Shown piece by piece: positions 1 through 11,840 of a stretch of 64,000 nucleotides of DNA; position 1 is the stretch's first letter; every line of letters starts with the position of its first letter. Both the position numbers and the translations under genes were made by a program. The notes beneath the pieces are model-generated. The model was not told the DNA's origin. It did not search any database and saw nothing but the letters and a program-made list of their open reading frames with translations. Source of the stretch: Papio anubis (Eukaryota > Chordata > Mammalia > Primates > Cercopithecidae); assembly GCF_008728515.1 (NCBI RefSeq), contig NC_044984.1, forward strand, positions 89,885,181 to 89,949,180, read 5' to 3'.

Positions 1-393
1 GGTCTCACTGAATTCAAGAATGAAGCTGCGGACCTTCGCAGTGAGTGTCACACCTCTTAAAGATGGCACAGAACCAAAGAGTGAGTGGTAGCAAGATTCA
101 CTGTGAAGAGCAAAAAAACAAAGCTTCCACAGTTTGGAAGGGGACCTGAGTGAGTTGCTGCTGCTGGCTGGGGTGGCCAGCTTTTCTTCCCTTATTTGTC
201 CCCTCCCATGTTCCGTTTCTGTCCTGTCAGAGTGCCTTTTTTCAATCCTCCCCATGATTGGCTACTTTTAGAATCCTGCTGATTGGTGCATTTTACAGAA
301 CACTGATTGGGGCATTTTACAAACCTCTTGTAAGACAGGAAAGTTCCCCAAGTTCCCACTCGACCCAGGAAGTCCAGGTGGCCTCACCTCTCA
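1..393 (-). repeat. 3' LTR of the provirus (incomplete)
   Basis: This matches the 5' LTR from position 8973 onward, so about 34 bases of its U5 end lie beyond the window edge. U3 begins at 393 (minus strand TGAGAGG). It contains two CCAAT-box units (plus-strand GATTGG) where the 5' LTR has four, so U3 repeat number differs between the LTRs of one provirus. The usual AATAAA is altered here: the plus strand reads GATTCACTGTGAAGAG where the 5' LTR has GATTTATTGTGAAGAG. Confidence 0.9.
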
Positions 394-406
394 ATGCCCC
401 CTCTAA
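394..406 (-). other. Polypurine tract next to the 3' LTR
   Basis: On the minus strand an AGAGGGGGC run abuts the U3 start. This is the expected place and composition of the plus-strand DNA primer of a retrovirus. Confidence 0.75.
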
Positions 407-2005
407 ACAGGACACCCCAACTGCTGTTGGGAAATGGACAATGACCACTCCAGCTACTTCCTGCTGGATAGGGGCGAAGAAGGGGCCCTGCAGTTGTAAT
501 GTCCTCCAGAGGGGAACTCTCTAGGCCAGTCAAAGAGCCAGTGGGTCGGTACAGGGGTCCTTGGTAGAAGTTGTGAGTTGCGGTCATTTGGGGTTCCATT
601 TGTCAGACCATCTGTAGCTTGATGGCCTCAATCCTGGAAGAAACAAATTTGACAAGGAGGTTAAAAATACAGGGCCCGAAGGTGAGTAATAGTAAGATGG
701 CTGGCACGGGACCTAAAAAGGGGAGAAGCCATGTTGCCCAACTCCAGAGGTTGGCATAAGAGTTTGAAAGGCCTTGTCTGATTTCAGAAGCCTTTTCCTG
801 TAAATGCCAGGCGGTGTCTCATACTATCCCTGACTGGTTAGTGTAAAAACAACACTCTTCCCCTAAGAAGGTGCAGAGTCTCAGCAGTGAGGAGGTCTAG
901 GCCTCAGTGGTTTTGGCGTCACTGCTGCCAAAGAGTCTATTTGGGATTGTAGAGTAAGGATAGATTTTGTTGTTTCCTGCCAACTGTCTGAGAAATCCTT
1001 TGAGAGTGTGTGGTAGTAGGATAATGAAGTAGATAAACTGGCTATTCCGGTTCCTGTAGCTGTGGCCATTCCTAACCCTATAAGTAGGGGTATTAGTTGT
1101 ATGACCCTGTGCTGACAGACTTGAGCTTTGAGGGGCACTGATAGGGTCTGATTTCCTGTGGCAATGTCAATGTTGGGACTTAGGAAGCCTAAGGTGCAGG
1201 TGCCTGTCCAGTTGGTGGGGAGGCAGATATAGGTTGAAGTTCCACGTAAGAAGAATATGCCTTGGCTGGGTAGACAGAACTGGTTGTGTATGTTAAAAAG
1301 GTGTGTGAGTTTGTTGTTTTCATTTTCTCATACTCTTAGAGTACCTGCTAAGGTAGCTCTAGTGAGTGGCTGGAAAGAGGTGTTAGGAGCAAACTGAGTG
1401 GCTCCCTGTGTTCTATTTTCCCATTGGAGAAAAAAACCATTTTGTATCTACTAGGAACCATTTGAGAGAGTGATTGAAAGAGGGGATGAGAAGGCATTCA
1501 CTAGTGGTGGGGGCGCTGCTGTAGGGGGTCCAGGAGTGAATGGTCATGCAGGGAGTATGTTTGCCATTACAAAACCTGGACTGTTCGTTAAGCAGGGAGG
1601 AGGTGATTTTTGGAAGCCCTGAGAAGCGAACAAGCCGTCTGAATGGAGGTGTTTGGGTGACTCAGAAGTTGCTATGATCAGTTGGGGCTTGAAGTTGTAG
1701 GGTGTAATTACACTGATGGGATAGTAGGCGCCCCAGGGGCAGGCCTGATAACAGGTTGCGTTGGATGCATAAAGGGGCCTGGAAAGTTAAGACAGTATTC
1801 GTGGTTACAGGGCCGTGTATGGACTTTTCATTGCTCGTGTAATAGGTGAGGTTGGAAACGTAAGGACGTAAAAGCTAGATTGTACATCCTATTAGAGTAA
1901 TTTTGGTCCTATCAGAGATGAGTAAGTCGGCTAATGATTACATATTTAGAAGTTGTAAAGGGTCTCTTCTTTCATAACGGGGGTGGTAGGTTAAGTTAGT
2001 AAAAC

Positions 2006-2008
<3 letters not shown>

Positions 2009-2036
<28 letters not shown>
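2009..2036. repeat. (T)28 homopolymer inside env remnant
   Basis: An uninterrupted run of 28 T sits in otherwise unique env-derived sequence, with no Alu body attached. Confidence 0.9.
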
Positions 2037-2507
2037 GCGGGAATGGGAGTGGCAACGTAAGCAGTGGCTGATAGAGAGATACAAAGCCAACAGTCGTTTG
2101 CCAGGGAAGGATTGGACTGGTTTAACAGAGAGCGGGTTAAGTTGAGACTCTTGTAGAGGTAATTAGGAGCTAGTAGAAGGGGAGGGGTGGCTATGTGGGG
2201 TATCCAAGGAAGCAGGAGGGATAGATAGGCAAAGAGTTAGTAGGAAGGTAAAGAGGGTCCCCAGGAAGATGAGGTCATTTTATTCAATCTGAGTTAAAAG
2301 TAGGAGTAAATTGCTGTTAGAGGGAAGGATGATAGAAAAAGGTTGATGTGATTAGGATTTTTGTCCCGGCAGAAGCTACAGTATATGGTCCTACTGCAAA
2401 GAGTATGGTTAGTATACTGCTTAACAATGTGATAAAACAGTAAAAGGATTCCATTAAAGGGGAAAGGAGAAGTGTTAAAGATTATGTAGGTTTTCACTTA
2501 TCTTTTT

Positions 2508-2804
2508 TTTTTTTTTTTTTGAGATGGAGTCTCGCTCTGTTGCCCAGGCTGGAGTGCAGTGGCGTGATCTCCACTCACTGCAAGCTCCGCCTCCCAGGTT
2601 CATGCCATTCTCCTGCCTCAGCCTCTCATGTAGATGGGACTACAGGTGCCCACCAACGCGCCCGGCTAATTTTTGTATTTTTTTTTAGTAGAGACGGGGT
2701 TTCACCGTGTTTGCCAGGATGGTTTCGATCTCCTGACCTCGTGATCCGCCCCTCTCGGCCTCCCAAAGTGCTGGGATTACAGGCGTGAGCCACCGCGCCC
2801 AGTC
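2508..2804 (-). mobile_element. Alu (full length) inserted at the pol/env junction
   Basis: A poly-T head is followed by the complete reverse-complement dimeric Alu body. A 13-bp target duplication (CACTTATCTTTTT) flanks it at 2495-2507 and 2805-2817. It must be younger than the provirus. Confidence 0.95.
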
Positions 2805-2875
2805 CACTTATCTTTTTAAGTAGGAAGGGGTTTTTCCTCAGGATCAGCTATAGGGGCCTTTTTAGTCTGGGATGT

Positions 2876-3860
2876 TTACTTCTGAAATAGGAGATGCAAG
2901 TCCTCTAATGGTTCGCAGGTGTATTGCGGCTGGTCTGGCTGATCTTGGAACTCCTGAGCTGACGGTCCCACAGGTCCTTCAGGGGGTGTCCAAAGTTTAA
3001 TGTGGGTGTGGTGAATCCAAGATTCCACTCCTGCCACCTTAACTGCAGTGGGGGTACAGAGGATTACTGAGTATGGTCCTTCCCGCAAGGAATTCATCGA
3101 TGGGGAGGTAGAGGGGAGGTACTTGACCAACACTAGATCTCCCGGTTGGAACAATTCTGTTCCCTTGTCTCTGCGACATCCTTCGGGTAGGTTTTTAGGG
3201 TTTTGTTGCTATTTTGCCAAGGAAGTTATATCCTTGACCAAGTTGGCTATTTCCTGATCAAGTAGGAGGTCATTTGTGAGAAAAGGTTGTCCATACAGCA
3301 TTTCATATGAACTGAGCCGTAATTTCAGATTCTCTGCAAGGCCATGGACAACACAGTAGGCCATGGGAGATGAGTTTCTTGTGTTAGTTTCCTTAAGTGC
3401 CTCTTGAGTGTTTCATTTGCCTTCTCGACCTTCCCCGAGGATTGTGGCCTCCAGGTGCAGTAAAGGTGATATTGTATCCCTAGCGCCCTGGAAATTCCCT
3501 GAGTTACCGTGGCTTTAAAAGCCGAACCATTGTTGCTTTGTAAGCTTTAGGGAAGCCCAAATCTAGGAATTATTTCATGAATTAGGACTGTAACCACTTC
3601 CTGAGCCTTCTCCTTCTTGCAAGGGAAGGCTTCTATCCAATTTGTAAAGGTATCAACACAGACCAACAAGTATTGAAATCTGCTTGACTTAGGCATATGG
3701 GTAAAGTCTAACTGCCAGTCCTCTCCAGGATAGTGCCCTATTCTTTGTTCCCCCAGAGGGGCCTTACGATGGACCAAGGGATTATTCCTTTGGCACACCT
3801 CACAGGCCTTTACTACTTGTCAGATGGTCTGGAGGAGATCTGGCCCTGTAAATAGGGATT
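2876..3860 (-). pseudogene. Integrase portion of pol, broken
   Basis: Two open segments are recognisable. 3547-3798 covers the end of the zinc-binding domain and the start of the catalytic core, including the first catalytic Asp in a C-V-D-T-F context. 2876-3154 is the C-terminal domain with the GPY motif and ends at the pol stop. Between them (3155-3546) the frame is broken. Confidence 0.85.
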
Positions 3861-4050
3861 TGGCCATTTGATGAGTGCTCGCAATACCCATATGAAAAGT
3901 TTGGTGGAGGGTCTTAAGTATTTTCCACTGGCTGGCTTCAGGTATGAGTACCTTTCCCTCTTCTGTCGTTAACCACTGCAAGGGGAGAAAACTATGCCCC
4001 TGTGAAAGTCCCCATTCTGTTTTGGTTGGGGAATACTGGGGCTAAATCTC

Positions 4051-4968
4051 TTAGAGGGGGTTGTTCCATACCAAGGGTCCTTCCATAGGTATTTCTAATG
4101 GGAGGTTCTGCCTGGCGGCAATTTTGGCCTCAGCATCTGCCCGACGGTTTCCTTCTGCCTTTTCTCCTTCACCTTTTTGATGGCTTCGGCAGTGTAAGAC
4201 TGCGACCTCCTTGGGTTTTAGCACTGTGTGCAATAACTCCATGATTCCCTTGTGGTATTTAATGGGGATTCCCCCATAGATTAGGAACTCCCTTTCTTTC
4301 CATATTGCAGCATGGGCATGTAGGATTAGATAAGCATACTTGATATCTGTATACACATTTATTCTTTTTTCCTTTCCCAGTTCTAAGGCTTGGGTAAGTG
4401 CCACTAGTTCTGCTAACTGGGTGCTGGTCCCTGGGGGAAGAGGCCTACTTTCCAGTACTGTTACATCACTAACTATGGCATAACCTGCCCTTTGTATCCC
4501 ATTCTCCACAAATGAACTTCCATAGGTCTATAGGTTAAGGTCAGGATTAGCTAAAGGGACTTCTAAGAGATCCTCTCGGGTGGCATAAGTCTGGGCTACG
4601 ATTTGTTGGCAGTCATGCTTGATTGGTTCCCCATCCTCTGGGAGAAAAGTAGCAGGGTTGAGGGCCACACACGTGCGTATTTGAAGCACTGGTTCCTCAA
4701 GGAGTAGCACCTGGTATCTAAGCAGGCAGTTGTCTGACAGCCATAAATTTCCTTTGGCACCTAGTATGCTATTTACATTATGAGTAGTCCAGACGGTGAG
4801 ATCCTTTCCTTGTATTATTTTGATAGCCTCTGATACTAAGTTGGCCACCGCCACAACTACCTGTAAAAAGTGAAGCCAGCCTTTTGCTACTACATCAGTT
4901 TCCTTACTTAGGTAGGCCACTGGTTGTGGTGTTGTCCCACGAGTCTGAGTAAGGACTCTGAGAGCCAT
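4051..4968 (-). pseudogene. RNase H and connection portion of pol, broken
   Basis: 4528-4968 encodes the connection region. 4051-4509 encodes a gammaretroviral-type RNase H, with A-E-L-V-A-L-T-Q-A around the catalytic Glu, a Y-T-D-x-K-Y-A motif for the second Asp, and a late H-C-R-S-H segment. A stop separates the two pieces. Confidence 0.87.
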
Positions 4969-5099
4969 TCCCGCTCTCTCGGTAACGTATAAAGAGAAGT
5001 TTTGTCCTGTGGGAAGGCTTAAGGCTGGAGCTTGTACTAGGGCCTGCTTTAAGGTTTTGAAGGCTGTTTCTGCCTCTGGTTCCCATTCTACTAGATGAA

Positions 5100-5960
5100 T
5101 ATTTGCCCTCTAATTCTCCTTAATTAGAGTATAGAGTAGCCTGGCCATCTCACTGTATCCAGCCCATAGTCGGCAAAAGCTGGTGATCCCAAGGAACCCC
5201 CGCAACTCTTTTAATGTCTTAGGGCAAGGACAAGCCAGTATAGGCTGTATTCGTTCTTTGCTGAGGGCCCTGGTTCCTCTGGCTAAGTTTAGGCCTAAAT
5301 ATTTGACTTATTGTAGGCATATCTGGGTGTTCAATTTAGATGCCTTGTACCCTTGCTTAGCTAGAAAGTTCAAGAGATCTAGAGTAGCCTGCTGGCATGA
5401 GGCTTCCAAACTGGTAGCCAAAAGTAAATCCCACATACTGAAGGACCAGAGTGCCTGGACTTGAGAAGTGGCCTAGATCTTGGGCCAGTGCCTGACCAAA
5501 TAGATGAGGGCTATCCCTAAACCCTTGAGGTAAGACTGTCTACGTAAGTTGGGACGTATGGTCTGTGGGATCCTCAAAGGCAAAGAGAAACTGGGAGTTA
5601 GAATGCAGGGAAATGCAGAAGGTGGCATCCTTGAGGTCCAGAACAGTGAACCATTCTGCTTCCTCTGGTATTTGAGAGAGCAGGGTATAAGGGTTGGATA
5701 CAACTGGATATAGAGGAATTACTGCCTCACTGATGAGTCTAAGATCTTGCACTAGTCTCCACTGACCATTCAGTTTTTGTACTCCTAGAATTGAGGTGTT
5801 GCAGGGACTGCTGCATTTTCTTACTAAGTCTTGAACTTTTAAATGTCTAACAATGTCCTGTAATCCTTTATGAGTTCAGGCCTTAAGGGATATTGCCTTT
5901 GATAAGGAAAAGTGGTAGGGTCTGTTAGCCTGATTTGGACTGGGCGAACATTTTTTTGCC
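5100..5960 (-). pseudogene. Reverse transcriptase portion of pol, frameshifted
   Basis: Overlapping open pieces at 5473-5752 hold the fingers and palm region (V-L-D-L-K-D-A motif, which carries the first catalytic Asp). The Y-x-D-D box should fall at about 5425-5440. There the minus strand reads TATGTGGGATTTACTT, two bases shorter than a normal box, so the catalytic motif itself is lost to a frameshift. Confidence 0.85.
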
Positions 5961-5969
5961 CTTCCGAAT

Positions 5970-6446
5970 TGTCCTTCCAATGCCCAGACTTCAGGTTGAT
6001 TCCGTCCTCAAGAAGGGGACAGCAAATGGGTAACTTGTTCCCCATATTCATATAGATAATAGCTCCAGCTTTGGCCAATATGTCCCTCCCTAATAAGGAT
6101 GTGGGACTTTAAGGCATAACAAGAAAGGCATGTGAAAAGAGCAAAGTCTCCCAATTACAACTAAAGAGGTGGGAGAAATACCTGGTTACAGGCTGTCCCA
6201 AGATTCCTTGGATAGTAACAGACCTTGGGGTCACCGTCTGGGGCAGAAGATTAACACTGAGAAGGTCACGCTAGTGTCCAGGAGGAAGTCAATTTCCTGG
6301 CCCTCAGTGGTTAAACTTAGCCAGGGCTCAGTGAGGGTGATGACATGAGCTGGCGCTTGCCCCAGGCACCCTGAGTCCTGTTGTTGGAGCATCTGGTTGG
6401 GGACTTCTGGCCCGGAGAACCTTTGTCCTCTGGGGCAGTGTGCCTT
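5970..6446 (-). pseudogene. Protease portion of gag-pro-pol, broken
   Basis: The frame continues from gag after an amber codon. The active-site triad at 6270-6278 reads Asp-Thr-Ser instead of the usual Asp-Thr-Gly, explained by one G-to-A change. The 5839-6078 segment carries the protease end and the linker leading to reverse transcriptase. Other stops lie between. Confidence 0.75.
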
Positions 6447-7830
6447 CTAGTGATTGCCTTGGCATAGTGGACATGGGCGAGGGGGCAGCTTGTTCCTTAT
6501 TGGACAATCTTTTTTAAAGTGTCCTTGCAAACCACACTGAAAACAAGCCCTACCAGGTGATTGGCCTGCTCTGTTTTCTGGCCTCTCTGAACCACCAAAG
6601 TTTGTTTGTCTGAGGGCCATGACTAAGGCTGCGGCCTTTCTCTGATCTTGCTTTTCCTTTTCAGCCTGTTCCTCTTGGTTCCTATTATAGAACACCGAGG
6701 TTGCCAGGTTTAATAATGCCTCCAAATTTTGTTCAGGGCCCAGGGCTAGCTTTTGGAGCTTTCTCCTGATATCTGTGACTGATTGGGTAATAAACTTATC
6801 TTTTAGGATCAATTGACCCTGAAGGGAGTTGGGTGACAGGGGAGTATATTTTTTAAGGCCTCCTGTAGTCACTCGAAGAAGGCAAAAGGATTTTCTTCCT
6901 TTCCCTGAGTTATGGTGGACATCACTGAATAATTCATGGGCTTTTTCCTAATTTTCCTTAGTCCTTCTAGAACACAGGTAAACAGATGTTTACGACTCCA
7001 GTCCCCATGATCTGAGTCTAGGTCCCAGTGGGGTTCCATACTGTGGACGGCTTGCTGACCAGTAGGGAATTTGTCCCTTTCTTTAGCTGTCATTCTATCA
7101 TTTACTTGACTAAGATACCAGGTATCTCCAAACTCTCGGGCTACAGCTAAAGTCACATTCTTTTCATTAAAGGCCAGGGTTTGATCTAACAATAGCATGA
7201 CATCTCTCCAAATGAGGTCGAAGGTTTGCCCTAGAACCTATAGGACATCTATATACCTATCAGGATCATCTGAAAACTTCCCCAGGTCTACCTTGATCTG
7301 CTTTAAATCAGAGAGGGAGAAGAAGACGTGTACCCGGATTGGGCCAATTTCCCCTCCCGCTACAGCTTGAAGGGGCCATAACCGATAGCCCGAGGGGTTT
7401 TGTGGTCCCCTGGAGATTTCTTTGATTGTTTCCTTCTGGGTGGGGGAAATTAGAGGAGGCTTATCATTAATAGGAAGGGGAGCTGTAGGGAGGCTAGGAT
7501 ATGGAGGTAAGCTGAGAGGCCCTCCTGTGGAATATAAATCACAAGCTTTGCATAGTTGTGGATTATCCTTCAGTGAAAAGAAAGCTTGGACATAAGTTAT
7601 TTCACTCCATTTGCCTTCCCTCTTACAGAAAAGGTCAAGCTGCCGGAAAGCATTGTAATTTATACTTCCCTCAGGTGGCCATTTTTTCCCATCAGAGAGA
7701 GAATATTGGGGCCAGACTGTAGTGCAGAAAAAATGAAGCCCTTCTTTTTCAGGGTTTGCAGGTCAAATTGGTCCCAATGGCTTAGGATGCATTTCAAGGG
7801 TGAGCTTGTTGATGCCTGAATGTTTCCCAT
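6447..7830 (-). pseudogene. gag remnant
   Basis: A start at 7830 gives Met-Gly-Asn, a myristoylation-type matrix N-terminus. Capsid-like sequence follows in 6869-7198 and 6447-6872, joined only by frameshift. Near its end is a nucleocapsid zinc knuckle, C-x2-C-x4-H-x4-C, followed by a second partial knuckle. A TAG (6447-6449) falls between the His and the last Cys of that second knuckle. A Trp codon (TGG) mutated to TAG is the simplest reading, so this is probably not a programmed readthrough stop. Confidence 0.87.
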
Positions 7831-8938
7831 CTGAAAGAAAAAACCACCCCTGGTTTTGATCTGCTTTTTGTCCCCCCGCCCAAGAACCCACAACGGTCCC
7901 TGGACTTTGCTGTTCAGAATGGTTGTGCCCACCGAAGCAACAGTGAAAACACTAGATTTCCTCCTAGACCACAAAGAGGACCGAGGAAGGTCGGATTTAG
8001 TGGCCCTTACCGATGCGTTCTCAAAAACCTGTTAAAGTCCTAAGCATTTTCTCCTGTTGGTATTGACCTTATCCTTGTGCTATAAAGATGATATGCCTCA
8101 AAATGAAGTGGAGGGCCATACCCTGAGGGAGGGAAGGGATCTCCAGGGTTGGAAGAATGACACCTTTTGTCCTCAGTTCTCATCATATGAATAGGAAGGA
8201 CATCCCCACAATTTTGGAGTCTGTAATTTCTGAGGCTCCCCATATCCTAGCTTCGGGAATAACCTTTGTTAGGCCTGCTAGAATGATAAGGGATCCTAAA
8301 ATTCCAGATAGTACCCCTCCTTCGGGCAAAAATTATGTCTTTCTGATTGGTGAGCCCAGGTGCCTAAAAAAGGGAGCAGAGTCCCGACATTTATATTAGA
8401 AATCATCCTTATAGGAGAAACTAGAGGAACACCAGGGACAGGGAGTGTTTTTTAGAATCAGGACTAGCCTCGGAAAAGAGAGAGGAAGTTTGTCTGACAG
8501 GCATTAGGACCCAGGAGGCAAGGGTCAGGATAGATAGGATAGATGGGCGATAGATGGGTGAGTCTCGCTTGGGTGACATAACTTGGAGAGTTCCGCTCAT
8601 GGCTACAGGATCAACCAACTTTTTGTCCAGACCCCGGAGCTGAATGGCTTTCCTCTCTGTCAACCCTCGGCTCAGCCCAGAAGTGCAGGAAAAGCAGAAG
8701 CTGGTTGCAGGCAAACCAATACTCCCGACTCCAAAGAGTCAGGGGTTGTTAGAGAGCCCTTTCCCAGAAAGTCTAACACCCATGTCTTAAGTCCAGCAGC
8801 CAAGCTAGTTGCTTTTAACTGGCTGACAGATGCCCAGTGTTTAGTCCCTGATTTCTAAGGAAAAATAGGACAGAATAGCAAGCGAAAGGGGTCTGATGGT
8901 ACTCACCGCATGGCAATATCTCAGATGGGCCCACAAGA
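7831..8938 (-). other. Proviral leader with splice donor and primer-site remnant
   Basis: About 1.1 kb lies between the 5' LTR and the gag start, long for a gammaretrovirus. A GCG|GTGAGTACC splice donor (plus-strand ACTCAC at 8901-8906) sits about 30 bases after the LTR. No long frame with family resemblance is visible in the rest. Confidence 0.6.
8918..8935 (-). other. Primer-binding-site remnant, possibly tRNA-Pro
   Basis: Three bases beyond the LTR end the minus strand reads TGTGGGCCCATCTGAGAT. By eye this matches the tRNA-Pro-type site (TGGGGGCTCGTCCGGGAT) at 13 of 18 positions, with four of the five differences being transitions. The assignment is tentative. Confidence 0.45.
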
Positions 8939-9435
8939 TGTGTCTGGAGTTGGTTCCTGCCAGTGGGTTCGTGGTCTTGCTGACTTCAAGAATGAAGCTG
9001 CAGACTTTTGCCGTGAGTGTTATAGCTCTTAAAGAACGGCACGGACCCAAAGAGTGAGGGGTAGCAAGATTTATTGTGAAGAGCAAGAGGACAAAGCTTC
9101 CACAGCATGAATGGGGAACTGAGCAGATTGCCGCTGCTGGCTGGGGTGGCTGGCTTTTATTCCTTTATTTGTCCCCTCCCATGTTCCGTTTCTGTCCTAT
9201 CAGAGTGCCCTTTTTTCAATCCTCCTCATAATTGGCCTCTTTTAGGCTCCTGCTGATTGGTGCATTTTACAGAGTGCTGATTGGTGCATTTTAGAGAGCA
9301 CTGATTGGTGCATTTTACAAACCTGTTGTAAGACAGGAAAGTTCCTGATTGGTGCATTTTACAAACCTCTTGTAAGACAGGAAACTTCCCAAAGTCCCCA
9401 CTTGGCCCAGGAAGTCCAGCTGGCCTCACCTCTCG
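8939..9435 (-). repeat. 5' LTR of the provirus
   Basis: It runs from a minus-strand (C)GAGAGGTGAGG start at 9435 to a CCAGACACA end at 8939, about 497 bp. The first base of the terminal TG has mutated. U3 holds four CCAAT-box repeats (plus-strand GATTGGTGC, 9246-9355). The poly(A) signal is AATAAATCTTGCT (plus TTTATT near 9070). The provirus points away from METAP2. Confidence 0.9.
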
Positions 9436-10261
9436 CCTGGACCTTATTAAAATGATACTAAAGGATTTTTTTTTTAAAAAAAATCAATCCACAATACATA
9501 AGATAGGAGCAGGGCTTCCGGGGACAAGAGTTATAAAAGTTCTGACTGAAATTTGATGAAGGAGAGAAAAATCATGAAATAGTGTGGAGAAAGCACAGCC
9601 AAGAAGTCAGTAGAATAAGATGCTTTGAAAAGGGACTCAATTAGCCCTGCAAAACCTCTTGAGAAATTTAGGACTTGGAAACACTAAGCAAGCAAGAGAG
9701 TGGGACCTGGGGCTTAAAAAGGAAGAATTAACTTAAAGTTCGTATCAAGAATTAAGTCAACAAGTCTACTCTTACAAGTATAATGTCTGTAGTTTTGGTG
9801 TTTCTCCATCTTCTAGGAAAAAATACAACAACAACAACAACAAACTAAAAAAATAGAGTTATCTTCTAAGAAATTGAACACATGATCTGGAAGCATTATG
9901 GAAATTAGAAAGGAAGTTCACATTTAAGCACCAAGTCCTGTGTATTCTGGAGTTTGTATCACTTAGGATGACTTTATTTATAGGTATCAGAAATCTCTAA
10001 TTCTAAAAATGTGGAGATGTGATACATTACATGTTTGAATGTAGAGTGACGAGGATTTTCTAATTCAATGGCTGAATGACACCATCAAGGGCCCAGCATC
10101 ATTCCACCTCTCTGTCCTGTGCTCTTCATATCCCCAGGGATTATTCGTAGACTTGAAAACATCTACAGAAGAAAAGAAACTATATTTTCTTTTGTCTTTT
10201 TTTTTTTTTTTTAATTTAAAAACCTTTTTCCAGAAGTTCCCAATGGTTTTACTCCCTGTGT

Positions 10262-10550
10262 TTTGAGACAGGGCGTCTCGCTTTGTCACGCAGGCTGGAG
10301 TGCAGTGGTGCAATCTTGGCTCACTGAAACCTCTACCTCCCGAGTTCAAGTGATCGTCCCATCTCAGCCTCCTGAGTAGCTGGGATTACAGGTTTGTGCC
10401 ACTACCCAGCTAATGTTTTAAGAATTTTTTGCAGAGCCTGTGTCTCGCTATATTGCCCAGGCTGGTCTCGAATGCCTGAGCTCAAGAGATCCTCTCACCT
10501 TAGCCTCCCAAAGCGCTGGGATTACAGGTGTAAGTCACCATACCTGGCCC
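10262..10550 (-). mobile_element. Alu, old (AluJ-like)
   Basis: Reverse-complement dimeric body with many substitutions; an imperfect T-rich run lies upstream. Confidence 0.88.
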
Positions 10551-10908
10551 TCCATGTTTCATTGACCAAAATTGCAACACAAGCCGATGCCTAAGCAAAC
10601 CACTGGCAAGAGGAATTGGAATTCTCGTGTATTAGTTTAGCCAAATCAGGATTTACCCTTGAGTTAAGAACAGGTTCACCTAGCTAGGCAGAAAAGCGTG
10701 AACACCTGAACCCAAAGAAGGATTATGTTAGCAAAGGAAAAACTAAAAATGAATTCTGGGTAAGTATCCAACAATGTCTATTTTCCAAAGTATATGGTCT
10801 ACTTTTCATCCATTCACACTAAAGCAAACCTCCTAATTGACAAAGCTCTGCCTACAAATACTGAGTTCCCAGTCAGGTTTCTATTGCATCATTTAAAAAT
10901 AAAAAACT

Positions 10909-11213
10909 GGGCTGGGCACAGTGACTCATGCTTGTAATCCCAGCACTTTGGGAGGCTGAAGGGGGGGTGGATCACTTGAGGTCAGGAGTTCGAGACCAGC
11001 CTGGCCAAGATGATGAAACCCTGTCTCTACTAAAAATACAAAAATTAGCCAGGCATGGTGGTGAGCACTTGTAATCCCAGCTACTCGGGAGGCTGAGGTG
11101 GGAGAAACACTTGAACCTGGGAGGCAGAGGTTGAAGTGAGCTGAGATCATGCCATTGCACTCCAGCCTGGGTGACAGAGTGAGACTTCATCTCAATAAAT
11201 AAATAAATACAGA
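10909..11213 (+). mobile_element. Alu, full length
   Basis: Plus-strand body from GGCTGGGCACAGTG to a TAAATAAATAAATA tail. Confidence 0.92.
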
Positions 11214-11537
11214 TAAAAACTGGCAAGCAAAGCTCATCAGATGTTGACAGAAAGCCTGCAATGTGGAAGTACTTCCACTTTCAGCCTTGATGTAGGAAAA
11301 GGACTGATACTGGACAAGACTTCCCATTACACGCAGCTGTCAAACTTGGAAAAAGAAATAAGTCCTTTTAGACATCGGTCAATAGGAAGCACAGAACTGT
11401 GATACTAGATGACAGGGAAATGATGCAAGATTCACAATCACTTCAGCACTTTGTGTGGAAACACTTTCCTGCATGGTGGTATCTCTGAGCTGAGGAGACA
11501 TATCAGAGAGAAAGAAACTGCACAGAAAAGAAACTCC

Positions 11538-11840
11538 AGGCCAGGTGCAGTGGCTCAGACCTGTAATCCCAGCACTTTCTCAGGTCAAGGCAGGCACATT
11601 GCTTGAGGTCAGGCGTTTGAGACCAGCCTGACCAACATGGTAAAATCCCATCTCTACTAAAAATAGGAAAATTAGCCAGGTGTGGTAGCGTACACCTCTA
11701 ATCCCAGCTACTCAGGAGGCTGAGGCAGAGAATTGCTTGAACCTGGGAGGTGGAGGTTGCAGTGAGCCACGGAGGTTGCAGTGTCACTACTGTACTCCAG
11801 TCTGGGTGACAGAATGAGACTCTGTCTCAAAAAAAAAAAT
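11538..11840 (+). mobile_element. Alu with a short internal duplication
   Basis: Dimeric body; the right arm repeats GGAGGTTGCAGTG around 11750-11782, a local slip. Confidence 0.9.

Larger units (their letters stand above)
520..2860 (-). pseudogene. env remnant, heavily decayed
   Basis: The region lies between the integrase end and the 3' LTR. The best preserved part is 881-1138, an 85-codon open stretch. It has a hydrophobic Gly/Ala-rich segment followed by a heptad-like helix, the typical fusion peptide and N-terminal helix of a gammaretroviral transmembrane subunit. The surface subunit (about 1200-2500) has no open frame of useful length. A 28-base T run (2009-2036) and an Alu (2508-2804) interrupt it. 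No functional envelope can be made. Confidence 0.75.
1..9435 (-). mobile_element. Defective class I (ERV1) endogenous provirus, minus strand, 3' LTR cut by window edge
   Basis: Read on the minus strand from right to left this is a complete retroviral layout: LTR, primer-site remnant, splice donor, gag, protease, reverse transcriptase, RNase H, integrase, env and a second LTR preceded by a purine tract. The two LTRs are clearly related. The gag zinc knuckle, simple pol order and TM fusion-peptide type are gammaretrovirus-like. Every coding segment has stops or frameshifts, so no functional protein is expected. The LTR style (repeated CCAAT boxes in U3, AATAAATCTTGCT poly(A) region, start TGAGAGGTGAGGCC) resembles HERV-9/LTR12 and tRNA-Pro-primed HUERS-P groups; I cannot settle the family without a library search. 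One Alu has inserted at the pol/env boundary. Confidence 0.93.

Noticed and set aside
881..1138. Possible intact retroviral envelope gene
   Set aside because: Only an 85-codon transmembrane piece is open; the surface subunit is full of stops and split by an Alu, so no coding function is claimed.
6447..6449. Programmed gag-pol amber readthrough codon
   Set aside because: The stop falls within the second zinc knuckle, where a Trp-to-stop mutation is simpler than a programmed signal.
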